This document shows positions 22,520 through 33,329 of a stretch of DNA of 64,000 nt, one piece after another. Made by a program: the position numbers and the translations under genes. Where the stretch lies: positions 123,187 to 187,186 of the forward strand of contig DF239274.1 of NCBI GenBank assembly GCA_000507305.1, written 5' to 3'. Source of the stretch: Breviolum minutum Mf 1.05b.01 (Eukaryota > Sar > Dinophyceae > Suessiales > Symbiodiniaceae). Below the pieces are notes generated by a model. The model did no database searches. It was not told the DNA's origin and saw only the letters and a list, made by a program, of their open reading frames with translations. The first letter of the stretch is position 1; every line of letters starts with the position of its first letter.

Positions 22520-23573
22520 TTATGCCTACATATTTTCATATATCTAGACTCATTGTATAATCATAAATCATTGTATATTTTTTTCCAGAAAAAATCTCCC
22601 AATCTCCATGACCCAATGACCCATCACAGTTTTGTTTTGACAAAAACATTCTGCCCCAAAATCCCCCGGAAACCCCCGCTTTCGGCGATTTCGTCTGCAT
22701 CAAGGAAGTTGAAGTGCATCGGCATGCTGCTCAGCTTATACCTGAACTTTGCTAAGTTTGCCCAATTTGGTTGCCAGGAAATGCACCAAAAAAAGGCAGG
22801 AAATCTGGGATGGACATCCGACTTTTTAGGGGGTTGAAATGCCTACCATTATGCAGCAGTCAAGGACATTTCGAGGCTTTGGTTGATTGGAAGTTGACCA
22901 TTGCAAACTGATAGAAAACTACCCATACTTGATGGCTTCAATGAATCAAATGTTTCATTTTTTTCGATGTGACGTTCTCCCTCAACTACCCATTGGAGTT
23001 GGGTTGTTTCAGAAAACATGAAATCACTACATGAAAATCAAAACAGGAAATCATTCACCAAGCAAGTAGGAGTGGAATAGGATTTTTGTTTTTTTGGGAT
23101 CTACGGACCCAGCAACAGTCTCCAGGATGGGCTCCATTTTCAGGATCAGGGATTCCGAAAAAAACCTTCATTTGCCACCCACATCCCGGGTAGGGGGTAT
23201 AGATCCAACATATGTACATATATATATATATATCTAAATATACCTAGAACCCAACTGTTTTTTTGATTTGTTGAAGTTCAAAACTCCAAAACAAGGCTTG
23301 TTCCCAATCAAAACAAGGGGCCCCATTTGGGTTATATATATATATAATTACATATACCTCTGATATAAATCTCGGTTTTTTTGGGGGAAGAAACTTCAGG
23401 CTCAACTCATCATTCTTCCTGATGACTTCCATCATCACCTGTGGCTTCCCCACTCCTTGGGTGTCTTCGCATGCAAGGTCGTCTCCTCGGAGAAAACACC
23501 CGCGGGTCGACGGTTTTCTTTGATGATTCATAAGGAAAGACGAATTGACGACGTGAGAATCAAGATGATGCAA

Positions 23574-23703
23574 GAAGGGGCCCCCCTAGTTATAAGGTAG
23601 TTATAACCCCAGCAAACCCTGTGAAAAACCATGGTTGTAAATGGGTTTTCCACTAGGGATACATCCACGGAAATAGTAGGCTTCGGGGGCCCCATCTTGT
23701 GAT
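23574..23703. repeat. family E2 MITE (asymmetric subtype), copy 1
   Basis: caagaaggggcccccctag at the left and cttcgggggccccatcttg at the right. Almost the same sequence is at 48505-48626. The interior (gttataaggtagttataacc ... accatggttgtaaatggg) is conserved between the two. Confidence 0.85.
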
Positions 23704-23944
23704 GAGGATGATGATGATCTCTTAGAGAGTCGAGGTCGAATATAGCTAACACCAAATATTTTCTTAAATGCTTGCATTTTTTGTAAAGTTGGTTCTCGCT
23801 TAGGTGAATAAGTTGAGCCATTTGTTGTTAGCAAAAAAACCTTGCGGGTTTTGTGTGGGGAAATGATATTAAGAAACAAACTCAGATTGTTTTTTTGAGC
23901 ACCTTTCTGAAGAGGATTCCCCAATCCTAAACGGGCGCGGAATT

Positions 23945-24295
23945 AATTTTGGATTTTTTTTGTTTTTTTTGGATTTTTTTTTGTTTTTGGGGGTTCCCCA
24001 TGCGTTTTCCTTGGTTTTTAGCTATTTTCCGTTCATTTTGCTCGATTTTCTTGTCCATTCCGACGTTTCCTTTGCTCTTGTATTCTTTTCCTTGCAATTC
24101 CATGTGTTTTCCTTGTTTTCTTGACTATTTTCCTTTCATTTGGCTCGATTTTCTTCTCAATTCCAACGTTTTCTTTGCATATGTGTTCTTTTCCTTGCAG
24201 TTTCATGTGTTTTCATTGCTTTTCGCTAGTTTTCTTTCCTCTTGGCACATTTTTGTCAATACCAACGCTTTTGGATTTTTGCAATTCACATGTGG
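23945..24295. repeat. tandem repeat, 102-base unit, three copies
   Basis: After a T/G run, three units start at 24002, 24104 and 24207 (each: gtgttttccttg...cgattttcttctcaattcc...ttccttgcaattccat, with divergence). The unit is a multiple of three, so open frames persist on both strands: Phe-rich on plus, Lys/Asn/Glu-rich on minus. Whether it is translated is unknown. Confidence 0.8.
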
Positions 24296-24566
24296 CTAAG
24301 GGTAACTTACTAACTGGGATGATCCCCCAAGTACTGTCCCCCCACCAGCCGACCCAGCAAACTCAAACTTTTTGGGGACCCAAAAGGGGAATACTATTGT
24401 AAAGGAACCACCAAAAAGTTTAAACTTTTATTTCCTGGGGATTTGGTCGGGTAAGTATATATAGGGAACATATAAGCACCCAAGTAGGAGTACCACTTAT
24501 ATACCTGGTGTATACTGCCTTGTAGATCTTGTAGGGGGTTAGAAGCTACTTACCACCTTTCACCAG

Positions 24567-24735
24567 AACCGAAAATGATGAGATTCATGATGACCGGTGT
24601 TACGATTCATGATGGAGGGTTATTGACCACCATCATTTCCACCATCCTGGACTATTTCGAAAATGGATTGACACATCCCGAGTTGGACAACAATGATTTA
24701 AAAATTGAAATTGGAAGATATCATAGGAATCTAAG
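24567..24735 (+). CDS. candidate exon, unknown protein
   Basis: Acceptor cacctttcaccag and donor CTAAG|GTACT frame an open reading of MMRFMMTGVTIHDGG, then LLTTIISTILDYFENGL and ELDNNDLKIEIGRY. Amphipathic and acidic helix character is good. No family recognised. The neighbouring repeat fragments are family D (24300) and I (24780). Confidence 0.45.
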
Positions 24736-24778
24736 GTACTCCCCAAGCCACCACCTCCAGGAAATAAGGCCTCATTGA

Positions 24779-24850
24779 CGGATTATTTACCACCATTGTC
24801 CCTTAATACGACCTTAATAAGGCCGGCTATTTCTTCGGGGGTGTAGCGGC
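24779..24850. repeat. family I element, right part
   Basis: accttaataaggccggctatttcttcgggggtgtagcg matches the right half of the elements at 42.0 and 58.6 kb. Confidence 0.55.
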
Positions 24851-25205
24851 CTTAGAGGGTACCTGATCGATTCCCATCAAGATACTTTCTTTACTTCAGG
24901 ATGGTCGCCCTCCAGTAATCCAGCATGGTGTGGATTTCCACTGCTAGCTGCTAGTTTGCTGGCGGTTTTATCATGTTTTATCCATCCGGTCCTCCGTTTT
25001 CAGCCCTACCATGCCAGTGGAAAAGTCATCTACACCTCTGAAATTGAAGGGCGAAAGGAACCTCAAAATGATGATGCAACCAAGTTCGGGTTTCGCCTCT
25101 CCTCTTCCGAACTATGGAATTTCTGTTCGCCCCTGAATACCATAGATGCCACTTCATGTCTTGGGGGTGGTGGTGGAAATTTGGGACTGCAAACAACTTG
25201 TGTCG

Positions 25206-26517
25206 GAATCGCCGACGGTTGTCTAGGACCAGGATCTAGACCTCACACATCTTTTCTCACGGCATAAGTCGTGGTCGAAGCTATTTTACACCCTATCGTA
25301 CACTTTCCAAGTGGCACGGCATACATGCTAAACAGATGTATGTAAGCTGCCATGGGCATTGAAAGAGATGTTTTGTGAAATGCTAAACAGAGTGTCTGTA
25401 TGCTCCATTGACATTGAAAGAGATGTTTTGTGAAATGCTAAACAGAATGTATGTAAGCTGCCATTGACATTGAAAGAGATGTTTTGCGAACATATTCGCG
25501 GTTTGCAGTGCCAATTGCTGCGCATTCCCCTGCAGCAACCCGACGTCAAGTGCTGCGGATCTCACATTGCTCGTGTCCTTGGCTCATCGAGCTAAGTCGC
25601 TTTCTTGTGGCCGCAATGGTGGCGGTCTGGCAGTTCTGCATGATTCGAACATATACATTCCTCAAAAATATTGATGACATACAGTTTTTCACGTTCCCGA
25701 TAACACAATCTCTATCGCATCCCAGTCGCATACCAGTGATCTCGTTATGCCAAAAGTAGACACCGGTTTGGGTGCCTCAATGGTCAAAACACTTTCGAAT
25801 GACTTTGTGCCAGTAAAGAAGATCAGCTATAGGCCGTGTTAGGAATTGTCTCTTGGAAAACTGACTTGCAAAAGTCAGCCCACCAGGAAAGGAAAATGAC
25901 TTCTTCCCACATAGAAATTAACGAGGACCAGACGGCTTGGACGCAAAATCCAGCCGCCATCGGATGATGGCGGGACCTCAGGCGACACAAATAAGAAACA
26001 CATGAATCTGTTTCAGTTACGGCTCAGCATTTAGAGAATCGCCTATAAAATGCGACTGCCTAAATGGACACCATAAAAAACTTCGTAAAGTCAGGGGAAT
26101 TTTTCTACAAAAAACAGTCGGCAATCTCTACAAGAGATTGCAGAACTGCCAGACCGCCACCATTGCGGCCACAAGAAAGCGACTTAGCTCGATGAGCCAA
26201 CGACACGAGCAATGTGAGATCCGCAGCACTTGACGTCGGGTTGCTGCAGGGGAATGCGCAGCAATTGGCACTGCAAACCGCGAATATGTTCGCAAAACAT
26301 CTCTTTCAATGTCAATGGAGCATACAGACACTCTGTTTAGCATTTCACAAAACATCTCTTTCAATGCCCATGGCAGCTTACATACATCTGTTTAGCATGT
26401 ATGCCGTGCCACTTGGAAAGTGTACGATAGGGTGTAAAATAGCTTCGACCACGACTTATGCCGTGAGAAAAGATGTGTGAGGTCTAGATCCTGGTCCTAG
26501 ACAACCGTCGGCGATTC
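25206..26517. mobile_element. 1.3-kb element with long inverted repeats
   Basis: The left arm (25206-25640, 435 bases) and right arm (26139-26517, 379 bases) are nearly identical inverted copies, from gaatcgccgacggttgtcta inwards to tggcagttctgca. The length difference equals one 56-base tandem unit (cattgaaagagatgttttgtg...): three units in the left arm (about 25330-25490) and two in the right. The 498-base centre has no long open frame. Base composition differs from the surroundings: few homopolymer runs. This resembles a foldback-type or non-autonomous DNA transposon. No clear target duplication was seen. Confidence 0.8.
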
Positions 26518-26650
26518 AAGCCAAAAGCCAAAAAGCCAAAAGCCAAAAAGCCAAAAGCCAAAAAAGCCAAAAGCCAAAAGCCAAAAAGCCAAAAGCCAAA
26601 AGCCAAAAAAACAAAAAAAATCCAAAAAAAACAAAAAAAACCAAAAAAAA
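26518..26650. repeat. (AAAAGCC)n minisatellite followed by A-rich run
   Basis: About 11 units of agccaaaa/agccaaaaa, then caaaaaaa-type sequence. It starts exactly at the right end of the 1.3-kb inverted-repeat element. Confidence 0.9.
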
Positions 26651-26680
26651 TACCCCTCCATCCTAAACCATCCAATCCTG

Positions 26681-26770
26681 TCATTTTTGTTCCCATCTGC
26701 ATGCATCCAGTTCTGCTTCCAAGTTGCCCATTCTTCCAATTGCATCTGCAGCCTCAGTGGCTCCGATCAT
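26681..26770 (-). CDS. short coiled-coil-like C-terminal exon
   Basis: Minus-strand frame MIGATEAADAIGRMGNLEAE, then LDACRWEQK and TGA at 26683-26681. Heptad-like spacing suggests a coiled coil. The ATG may be internal, because upstream exons cannot be identified. Only 29 codons, so confidence is limited. Confidence 0.35.
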   Translation of the reverse strand: MIGATEAADAIGRMGNLEAELDACRWEQK

Positions 26771-26837
26771 GCGAAAAGGACTCGTTCAAAAATGACTCGA
26801 TGTGTGTGTGTGAAGTTTTCCCCGGGGGTCAAAATTA

Positions 26838-26956
26838 TACTGTTGATGGTTCAGAAATCCGGCTTTCACCAGTTGGGGTTGGTACTTTATCCCATTATCT
26901 ACAAGGTTTCAAAAACATCCCAAGGTGGTTGTTTGGGATTTCTTCCATCGACAGTA
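26838..26956. repeat. family B MITE copy 5
   Basis: TACTGTTGATGGTTCAGAAATC ends the left arm; the right arm is gggatttcttccatcgacagta. The arms belong to different subtypes (aatccggctttcaccagtt versus aaggtggttgtttggg). Confidence 0.85.
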
Positions 26957-27365
26957 TTACCAACCCAAACTTCATGCATTTGTTATGAGGGAAATGCCTC
27001 AAAATTGCTATAAATGTGTATTGTTTGATTCCACCAAAAATGGGTAATATATTTTCAACCCTTAACATTTTGGTACCCCAAAATGCTCTGGAAATGTAGC
27101 TTCAAACATTCTTCACCTTGAAAAGACAGTTGCTTATCAGTTAGGGAGAAGTTTGGATATTTCACTTCATTCAGTTGCATCTAAAAAAGATGCCTTCCAG
27201 ATTCCAGCCACCGGACCTCCCCAAGTGAATTTTCATGCGTCACTTGTGCACATCTCCCCTTGGACACCCCACCTTTTTTTGGACACCCAAAGTAAAACGT
27301 GAGAAACATCGAACCCACTGGCAACCCAAGTGAGCCACGAAAAAAAGGGGGGGGTCCCTTACTTC

Positions 27366-27498
27366 CCATTGAATCCTGGTTGTTTAATAGTGATCAGTGA
27401 TCCTTATAATGGTTTACTGGTTTATTATAATCCCTGTATAGCTATGTAGTATCATCCACTGTATACCCTAAACAACTAGGGTGTTTTCATTGCTCAAG
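27366..27498. repeat. family G element
   Basis: ccattgaatcctggttgttta at the left and aaacaactagggtgttttcattgctcaa at the right. Shares upstream flank with 9.29 and 39.76 kb copies. Confidence 0.75.
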
Positions 27499-28058
27499 TG
27501 GATGGTTTTGACCATCTTCAGCTTAGAGAAAAAAACTTCATTTTGCAGCCCAGCAACTCATGTTTCGCTTCCAAATCTTCCTTTGGATGTTCATCCTTGG
27601 TGTCGGTGTGTTTCAACTTCTCAGTCTTTTTTTGTTGACATCTTTTCACCATCTCTTCGTGGGATTTTTTCAGAGAATGTTCAAGGAATATGAAGTGAAG
27701 AAAAGGTGAAGCAGCAGTTTTTTCCTTCACAAAAAAGCCCACCTTCCCGTACTTATGATACAATGGGTGGGTAGGATTCCGGTAGGATTGGTGCATCATC
27801 CAATCATCCAGTTATTAGGGGCCTCAAAACATTTGGATTGCCACTAACCACCTATATACCTATATAAGCAGCATCTTGAGGCCGTCTTTTTTGGCGGATT
27901 CCCGGATTCCCCAAATATAAAACTACCAAACTTGCACCACCAAGGATGCAAAAAAAAACTCTGTACATCATAGAAAAAAATAGAAAAAACAACTTGGGAT
28001 GGTCATAGTAACCATGGAAAACAAATGGTTAAGCTTGAGATCCCCATGGTTTTCCTAC

Positions 28059-28718
28059 CTATGAACTGACGCACCGTCATGTACCTCCCATCGCCCCCGC
28101 CGCGGTTCGTTTGCGCCTCAATAATGTGGCCTTCCATGTCCAACTGCGCTCGAATGCGAAGCCCTGCCTTCGTGTTACGCAAAAGGCACACGGTGATCCA
28201 ACAGCCACCACGATGACCATGACCACGACCATGAACCACCCAAAATAAAAGGATCGTCTGAACCATCCATCGTTACGAAAACGCACTATCTTGAAAATTT
28301 CGGGTGCAAGAGTCACGGAATTCCATCCATTGTGTGTGTGTGTGTTTTCCAATGTTTGAAACAAACAACTCTGCTCAGCATGAAACAGAATTGCCTCCAA
28401 AAAGCGCAAAAGTTGAGGACTGGTCACCTCAGAGGTGGTGTTAAAAAAGTATGCCCTCAGTGCTTGGAGGTAATACTCGTGGTTACGACATCTAGACAAA
28501 AAGTGCATAAAAAGAAATCAAACAACAAATCGGAGTGATCAATTCTTCAAAGTTCATACCACACTTCAAAACATGAAAGTAATTTCTGAAGTGGCTTGAT
28601 AAACCACAGCAGTTTATCCACAAAAATGCAGTTCCCTTGGTTTTTGGTTCAACCCTGAAAACCTGCGACCTGCTTCCATGTTTCAACCCTCTGATATTGT
28701 GTGATTTCCCATCCAATT
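28059..28718 (-). CDS. three-exon gene, unknown protein
   Basis: Exon 1 (28718-28565) reads ELDGKSHNIRGLKHGSRSQV and WINCCGLSSHFRNYFHVL. Exon 2 (28491-28317), after the strong acceptor gcactttttgtctag, reads CRNHEYYLQALRAYFF and SPQLLRFLEAILFHAEQS. Exon 3 (28257-28059) reads WITVCLLRNTKAGLRIRAQL and RYMTVRQFI with donor ATAG|GTAGGA. The introns are 73 and 59 bases and all phases agree. Later exons should lie below 28059. The encoded region is about 175 residues, mostly helical. No family was recognised. A (CA)n run falls inside exon 2. Confidence 0.6.
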
Positions 28719-29148
28719 CTTTCAAGGTTCAAGGTCCTTATTTCTGGTTGTTTAGTTCCAGCCACCAAACCGATGTGTTGCTTCTATTTTAGGAGTTTAA
28801 AAAAACGTGCTCCGCTTGAAATGCAACTCTTCTTTTTGCATTTATGTGTTGCGTTCTTATGCAAACACATACTGAGCATGTGCAAACAACATGGGCAAAT
28901 AGATGAGCAAAAACTACCAAAAAGGCATGCACAACCTATGCGAAGAAATTGGCCAGAAATTGGCAAAGCAAAAATTGGGAAGAAAATGCATATGATTGCA
29001 TGGTTTTTGCATTCTCATACACATTGCTTGTGTTGTATATGTTTGTATCTTGTGCAAAAAAACTGCAAAACATGCGCCAAAAAAGAAGTTCGCACATGGA
29101 CATTCTGTGGCTCAAAGATTCTTCTCATTCTAGGCATCCCCTAATTAA

Positions 29149-29264
29149 TACTTGGAGGATCATCCCAGTTAGGCACACCCATTTATGAGCCGATCCCTTA
29201 GCGGACGAAAAGGATCACCATGGTTATGAATCACGTATCCAAGTCCTCGGATGATCCTCCAGGT
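29149..29264. repeat. family D MITE copy 3
   Basis: TACTTGGAGGATCATCCCAG at the left; cctcggatgatcctccaggtg at the right. The interior gatcccttagcggacgaaaa is shared with the D copy at 29638. Confidence 0.8.
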
Positions 29265-29285
29265 GTTTCCGAGGGTTGCCCAGCT

Positions 29286-29613
29286 TCACCCTTTAGTACC
29301 TTTTTCCAAGATGTGATGTTTGGGGAAGATGAGTTTTCCAATATAAGTGAATTGAAGTTTGGGTAGGAGTTGGTTGCTCGTTGGTTTCAAAAACTCCTGA
29401 GATATCACTTTCAAACCAACACCTACCATTTTTGAAAACCATTGAAATATCCGGGTATAACCACTAATTATCACCATCACCAACCCGACGGAGACCATAA
29501 CCCAAAAAAGTTCACCAAAAGGCGTTTGGCGCTCAAAAAAACTCCAAGGGACCCATCGCGTTCCCAGATTCTTATGCGAGCGATGAAGTTGAATTGTCTG
29601 GCAGAGGGCCATA
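29286..29613 (-). CDS. candidate exon with a membrane segment
   Basis: A minus-strand frame reads LYMALCQTIQLHRSHKNLG, RWVPWSFFERQTPFGELF and WVMVSVGLVMVIISGY, a likely membrane helix. The downstream part (below about 29430) overlaps a degenerate family F-like repeat, so the exon probably ends before it. Splice sites are not clear. No family recognised. Confidence 0.35.
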
Positions 29614-29926
29614 TACAAGGTGGCCCCTACTTGGAGAATCATCCTAGTTAGAAAGTGGTTGGGAGTTTTCCCCCCATTTATCAAGCCATGAAAAGGAGAT
29701 TTGGAAGGGGTCCCACAATGGAACAACCCGATCCTTTAGGGGACGAAAACGATCGCCATGGTTACTAACCACGTATCCAAGTCCTGGGATTAATCCTCCA
29801 AGTAGTAGTTATAAATGGAGATATGGGCCCATTTTTAATGGCCGAAAAGAACTGGGCAACTGGGGATACAACCCTGCGGATAGGAGCCCCGTAACTCCAT
29901 TTATAACTAGTAGGGCCCAACTTGTA
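29614..29926. repeat. family E MITE interrupted by a family D MITE
   Basis: Outer E element: TACAAGGTGGCCCC at the left and tagggcccaacttgta at the right. It is split at the TA that follows the cccc block by the D element 29638-29804. Intact E elements read ggggcccctactagttataa here, so the insertion used an internal TA. Confidence 0.85.
29638..29804. repeat. family D MITE copy 4 (nested)
   Basis: TACTTGGAGAATCATCCTAG to taatcctccaagta, with the cctttaggggacgaaaacgatc interior also present at 29149-29264. Confidence 0.85.
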
Positions 29927-30151
29927 GGCATTGTAGGGCAGGCAAGGGCATTGCGTTTAATCATTGGCAACTTGATGCTTGATGTTTATTGGATGTTTAA
30001 TGAACCATCAAGCGCAGTAGCCATCACTGAAACACCATGATTCAATGATTCACTGAAACAGTAGCCATAGTTCTAGGCAAATCACTATAGTTCCTAAACC
30101 TGAATAAATTTGGGCCTATTTTTGGGGGGCCACTTCTCTTCCTAAATCCTC

Positions 30152-30256
30152 ACCACCCTTTGGAGGAATCCTCCACTGGAAATCGACCCATCTCAGCCTT
30201 CCGAAGCTCTTGAAGCAACTCCCGCCGTTGCTGCACACACCATCCTTCATCACGGC
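30152..30256 (-). CDS. candidate terminal exon, unknown protein
   Basis: Acceptor gccacggttttcag, then RDEGWCVQQRRELLQELRKA, EMGRFPVEDSSKGW and TGA at 30154-30152. Strongly charged and helical. The last few codons overlap a dispersed repeat block (ctcaccaccctttgg) also seen at 0.8, 37.4, 53.1 and 62.8 kb, so the true end may have been captured from that repeat. Confidence 0.45.
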
Positions 30257-30593
30257 CTGAAAACCGTGGCGAAGCTGTGAAGCTGTGTGTTCCTACGATT
30301 TTTTTGAAGCCAAAAGGAAAACCTTCCAAAACAAGGTCCTACAAGCCATCAAAACAAGGGGCCCCATTTGGGTTCCAGGTAAATAGATAGTGAAATAAAT
30401 AAAGATTGAAATCTAAATCTAACATGACCCTGAAATATCTCAAACATCTCTTTTCAAGGTAACAAAGTCAAATCATGTGATGCCCCAACCCAGACTCCTG
30501 CTTCAACTATAGTAACTTCAAGGTAGTCCGGCGTTGAGTTTTGGGGGTGGGAGGGTGTATCTCTTCAGAGAAACCGCAAGCCACACCGTTGAT

Positions 30594-30694
30594 GGAAGAA
30601 ATCCCAAGGCCAACCACCGTTTGGATGTATAAAACCTTGTAAAGAATGGGTTAAATTACCTGTCAACTGGTGCAGGATTTCAGCCATCAACGGG
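30594..30694. repeat. family B MITE copy 6
   Basis: accgttgatgg...ccatcaacggg. The two inner arms belong to different subtypes (gaaatcccaaggccaaccacc versus tggtgcaggatttc). Confidence 0.8.
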
Positions 30695-30699
30695 ACCGT

Positions 30700-31790
30700 T
30701 CCACCTGCCATGGGAAAGCGGCAGCTGCTGAAGCATGGCCGCAAGCCGCTGACCTGCGAGGCTGAATGATCTGAAGATCACAGGCTCTTTTTCATTCCAA
30801 TAGTCCATACATGATGAAAAGTGTACAGTATATACATAATATGCGTGGTTTTTTAATACATACATCGATATATAAATAATAAAACATTGCACTCTCTAAA
30901 ATATATGTATCTTTAGATTACAACATTACAACAAGGTTGCTGGAGTAGTTTGCTGGGATATAGGAGGATTTGAAATACCGTAGCGATAGTCTTCATGTCA
31001 TGAAATAATATGTACATATGTATTACATGTTTTGTACATATTTTGAAAACGGTATTTGGATGTTTATCTATTTCTGGACATCAACACCAGGAAGTGTCCA
31101 GGACGCTTTTAATCTTTTAACGGATTTTCCTACTCGAGACCACTAGCGGCTAGCATTCACAAGCCATCTGTTCCCGGAACGCCTGTGAAAAATTCGTCAA
31201 AGGTTTCCGGATGTTCACATCCCGGGGAGCTCACGGACCACGTTTTACAAAAAAAAACACGTGACCGAGTCGAGTCACCAAACCAAAAGCCACCTAAAAG
31301 TGGTCTTTAAAAAACAAACCACAAAAAAACACAGAAAAACTCCCCTTAAAAATAGTCAAAGTGTTTCAAGTTTCAGGTTTTCGGCTTGTTTGTTGGCATT
31401 ACTCTTTTGGTTCGTACAAATCTACACCCAAAATGAAACAGAACTTCCTTCCCCGGAAAACCAGCGGCCGCAACCTGAAAATCACCCCAAAATGAAACGG
31501 AAGAATCGAATCTAAAACCCAAATTTCCATCAAGTTCGGTTGAAAAAAATCTCGACATTTTCGGGTCGGTAACGGTGGATCACTGGATGTAAAATGTATA
31601 CGTGATGAATCTTCGATTTTTAGTCGAGGACATTCCCAACCTTGTTGGAAAATGGATGCCAATAATCCGAGTTCTGCAAATCCCAAAAGATGTAACCTCG
31701 GCCCAAGCACGAGGCAAGCTTTGACAAACCCCTTGAAGGCGGAGGTTTCTTGCCACGTGATCATGTTGGGCAAAAAATCTAGCTACCCTC
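30700..31790. other. no firm gene
   Basis: AT-rich stretch with short TA-rich runs near 30810-30910 and 31000-31060. A Pro/Lys-rich plus-strand frame (31261-31515) and a minus-strand frame (31399-31773) compete. Neither has convincing splice sites. Confidence 0.3.
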
Positions 31791-31793
31791 CAG

Positions 31794-31968
31794 TAAACCA
31801 ACAAATCGCAAGCAATTTTATATAATACCACCTATTTGGAAGATAACTAGCACGAAAAATTGCTATTATCGGTGTTTTTTGCAGCAAATGGAAAATCTCC
31901 ATCTTAGTAAAATACCCTCAAAATTAGGTGGATCTTTCAGTCAGCTAATCTTAGTTTACCAGAGTGTA
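31794..31968. repeat. family H MITE, enlarged
   Basis: TACCCTCCAGTAAACCAACA and inverted ctaatcttagtttaccagagtgta, about 70 bases longer in the centre than the other H copies. Confidence 0.7.
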
Positions 31969-31974
31969 TTTGAC

Positions 31975-32880
31975 AGACCCCCCTTGTAGTAACCTCCTAA
32001 ACCAAGCTTGTAGTAACCTCCTAAACCAAAAACCCGAGCTGATTCAAAATGCGGTTCCTAAATTCATTACAACAGTGCATTAAAAAAATGAGGACAAATC
32101 CACCGGTCAAATCCACCGGTTGCAGCAGTGAGAATGGTCCCTTTGTTGCAATGAACTTTTGATAGATTGGAAAAAATCTGAAAACTATCCAAAATGATGG
32201 CACCTCAAATGCGCATTGGTTGGGATATATCGCAAAAACCAACGAGAATTGCTGTACATAACTTGGGGGAAATACCTCATGTTTCTCTTTTTGGTACGAC
32301 TGGATGACCGCAAAACTCTTAATTGGGTGACTTCCCGATTGCTTAACCGTCAACGGATTTAACTAGCAAATCCTTCAAGTTTGTCATACATATCTGTATC
32401 CCTCATATCAACCAAATGCATGTGTTTCAAGAGTCGAATTCTCTTCAGAAATCCTCATTTTTCACAGGATTTTGGGATAGTTTCGCAAAATACGAGGAAG
32501 TTTTTCTTGCTTCTTCCGGTTCCATCACTCACCACCCCAAAAAATCGCCAAAACTGAATTGGACCATGTTAAATCAGCCGTGAAGTGATCAACCATCATC
32601 AGGAATTACGAACCGGTTGTGGTGCCTGCTGCTCAGCCATTTAAAGTGTTTCTGAGGTGTTCAATTCAACATAATTTCATTGGAAAACTCTCTAATTTTG
32701 ACCTTCAAGTTGTTTTTGCCACATCAGTAAGCTCAAAAATCTATCCACATTCCTTCCTTCTGTTTGGAGAGAAAAAGAGACCAAACAAAAAACACCTCCG
32801 CCAAAAAAATTGCTGCGAACGAATCTCCAACACACTTCGTGCCTGTCACCCAAAGACACATGACTGCTCGGACCGTTTAA
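31975..32880. other. no firm gene
   Basis: A minus-strand 110-codon frame (32021-32353) and a plus-strand 203-codon frame starting at 32619 exist, but neither shows paired splice sites or a recognisable domain. Confidence 0.3.
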
Positions 32881-32883
32881 ATC

Positions 32884-33265
32884 TCAATCTCCAAGGGGCG
32901 AGGATCTGGGTCTTGCTTGTTCATCCAAATGTTGGCATTGTTGAAGACCACCTAGCTGCATTAAAACATGGGAAAACTGATGGCCCAAACCAGCAAAACC
33001 ATCCATCGAATTCAAGAAAACTACTGTACTTAACACTCGTCTTACCACCGATCCTAAATTGCATGGCACTTGAAAACAAAAAAAGGATTTGTTTTGAAAT
33101 TCATTGTTCGACTTGCTCTGCTTTTCTTGTTCGTGAAAAATCCCAAAAAAGCTCTTTCAAAGGTCAATTCAACTTGCCATTCTTCATCGTCCACCCGACC
33201 GCCTCCACAGAACGATATGGCAACATCTGATGGGAATCGCCTTGGACATGTTGGATTCGCATTCT
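32884..33265 (-). CDS. candidate exons, unknown protein
   Basis: After acceptor tggtcaacag the frame reads NANPTCPRRFPSDVAISF, CGGGRVDDEEWQVELTFERA. Further on, a second frame reads VVFLNSMDGFAGLGHQFSHV and LMQLGGLQQCQHLDEQ. A 203-codon open frame on the plus strand covers the same DNA, so strand choice is not certain. The minus frames look more protein-like. Confidence 0.35.
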
Positions 33266-33329
33266 GTTGACCAAAAAATCCTCCCACCATCAACCACCAT
33301 CAACCGGTGAGAGAAACAAGTCCGCGTGT

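Noticed and set aside
23949-24299. 116-codon Phe-rich frame as a membrane protein
   Set aside because: The frame is explained by the T/C-rich 102-base tandem repeat; lack of charged loops and of splice sites makes a real membrane protein unlikely.
26484-26745. Phe/Gly/Leu-rich minus-strand frames as coding
   Set aside because: Generated by the (AAAAGCC)n minisatellite and the A-rich run beside it.
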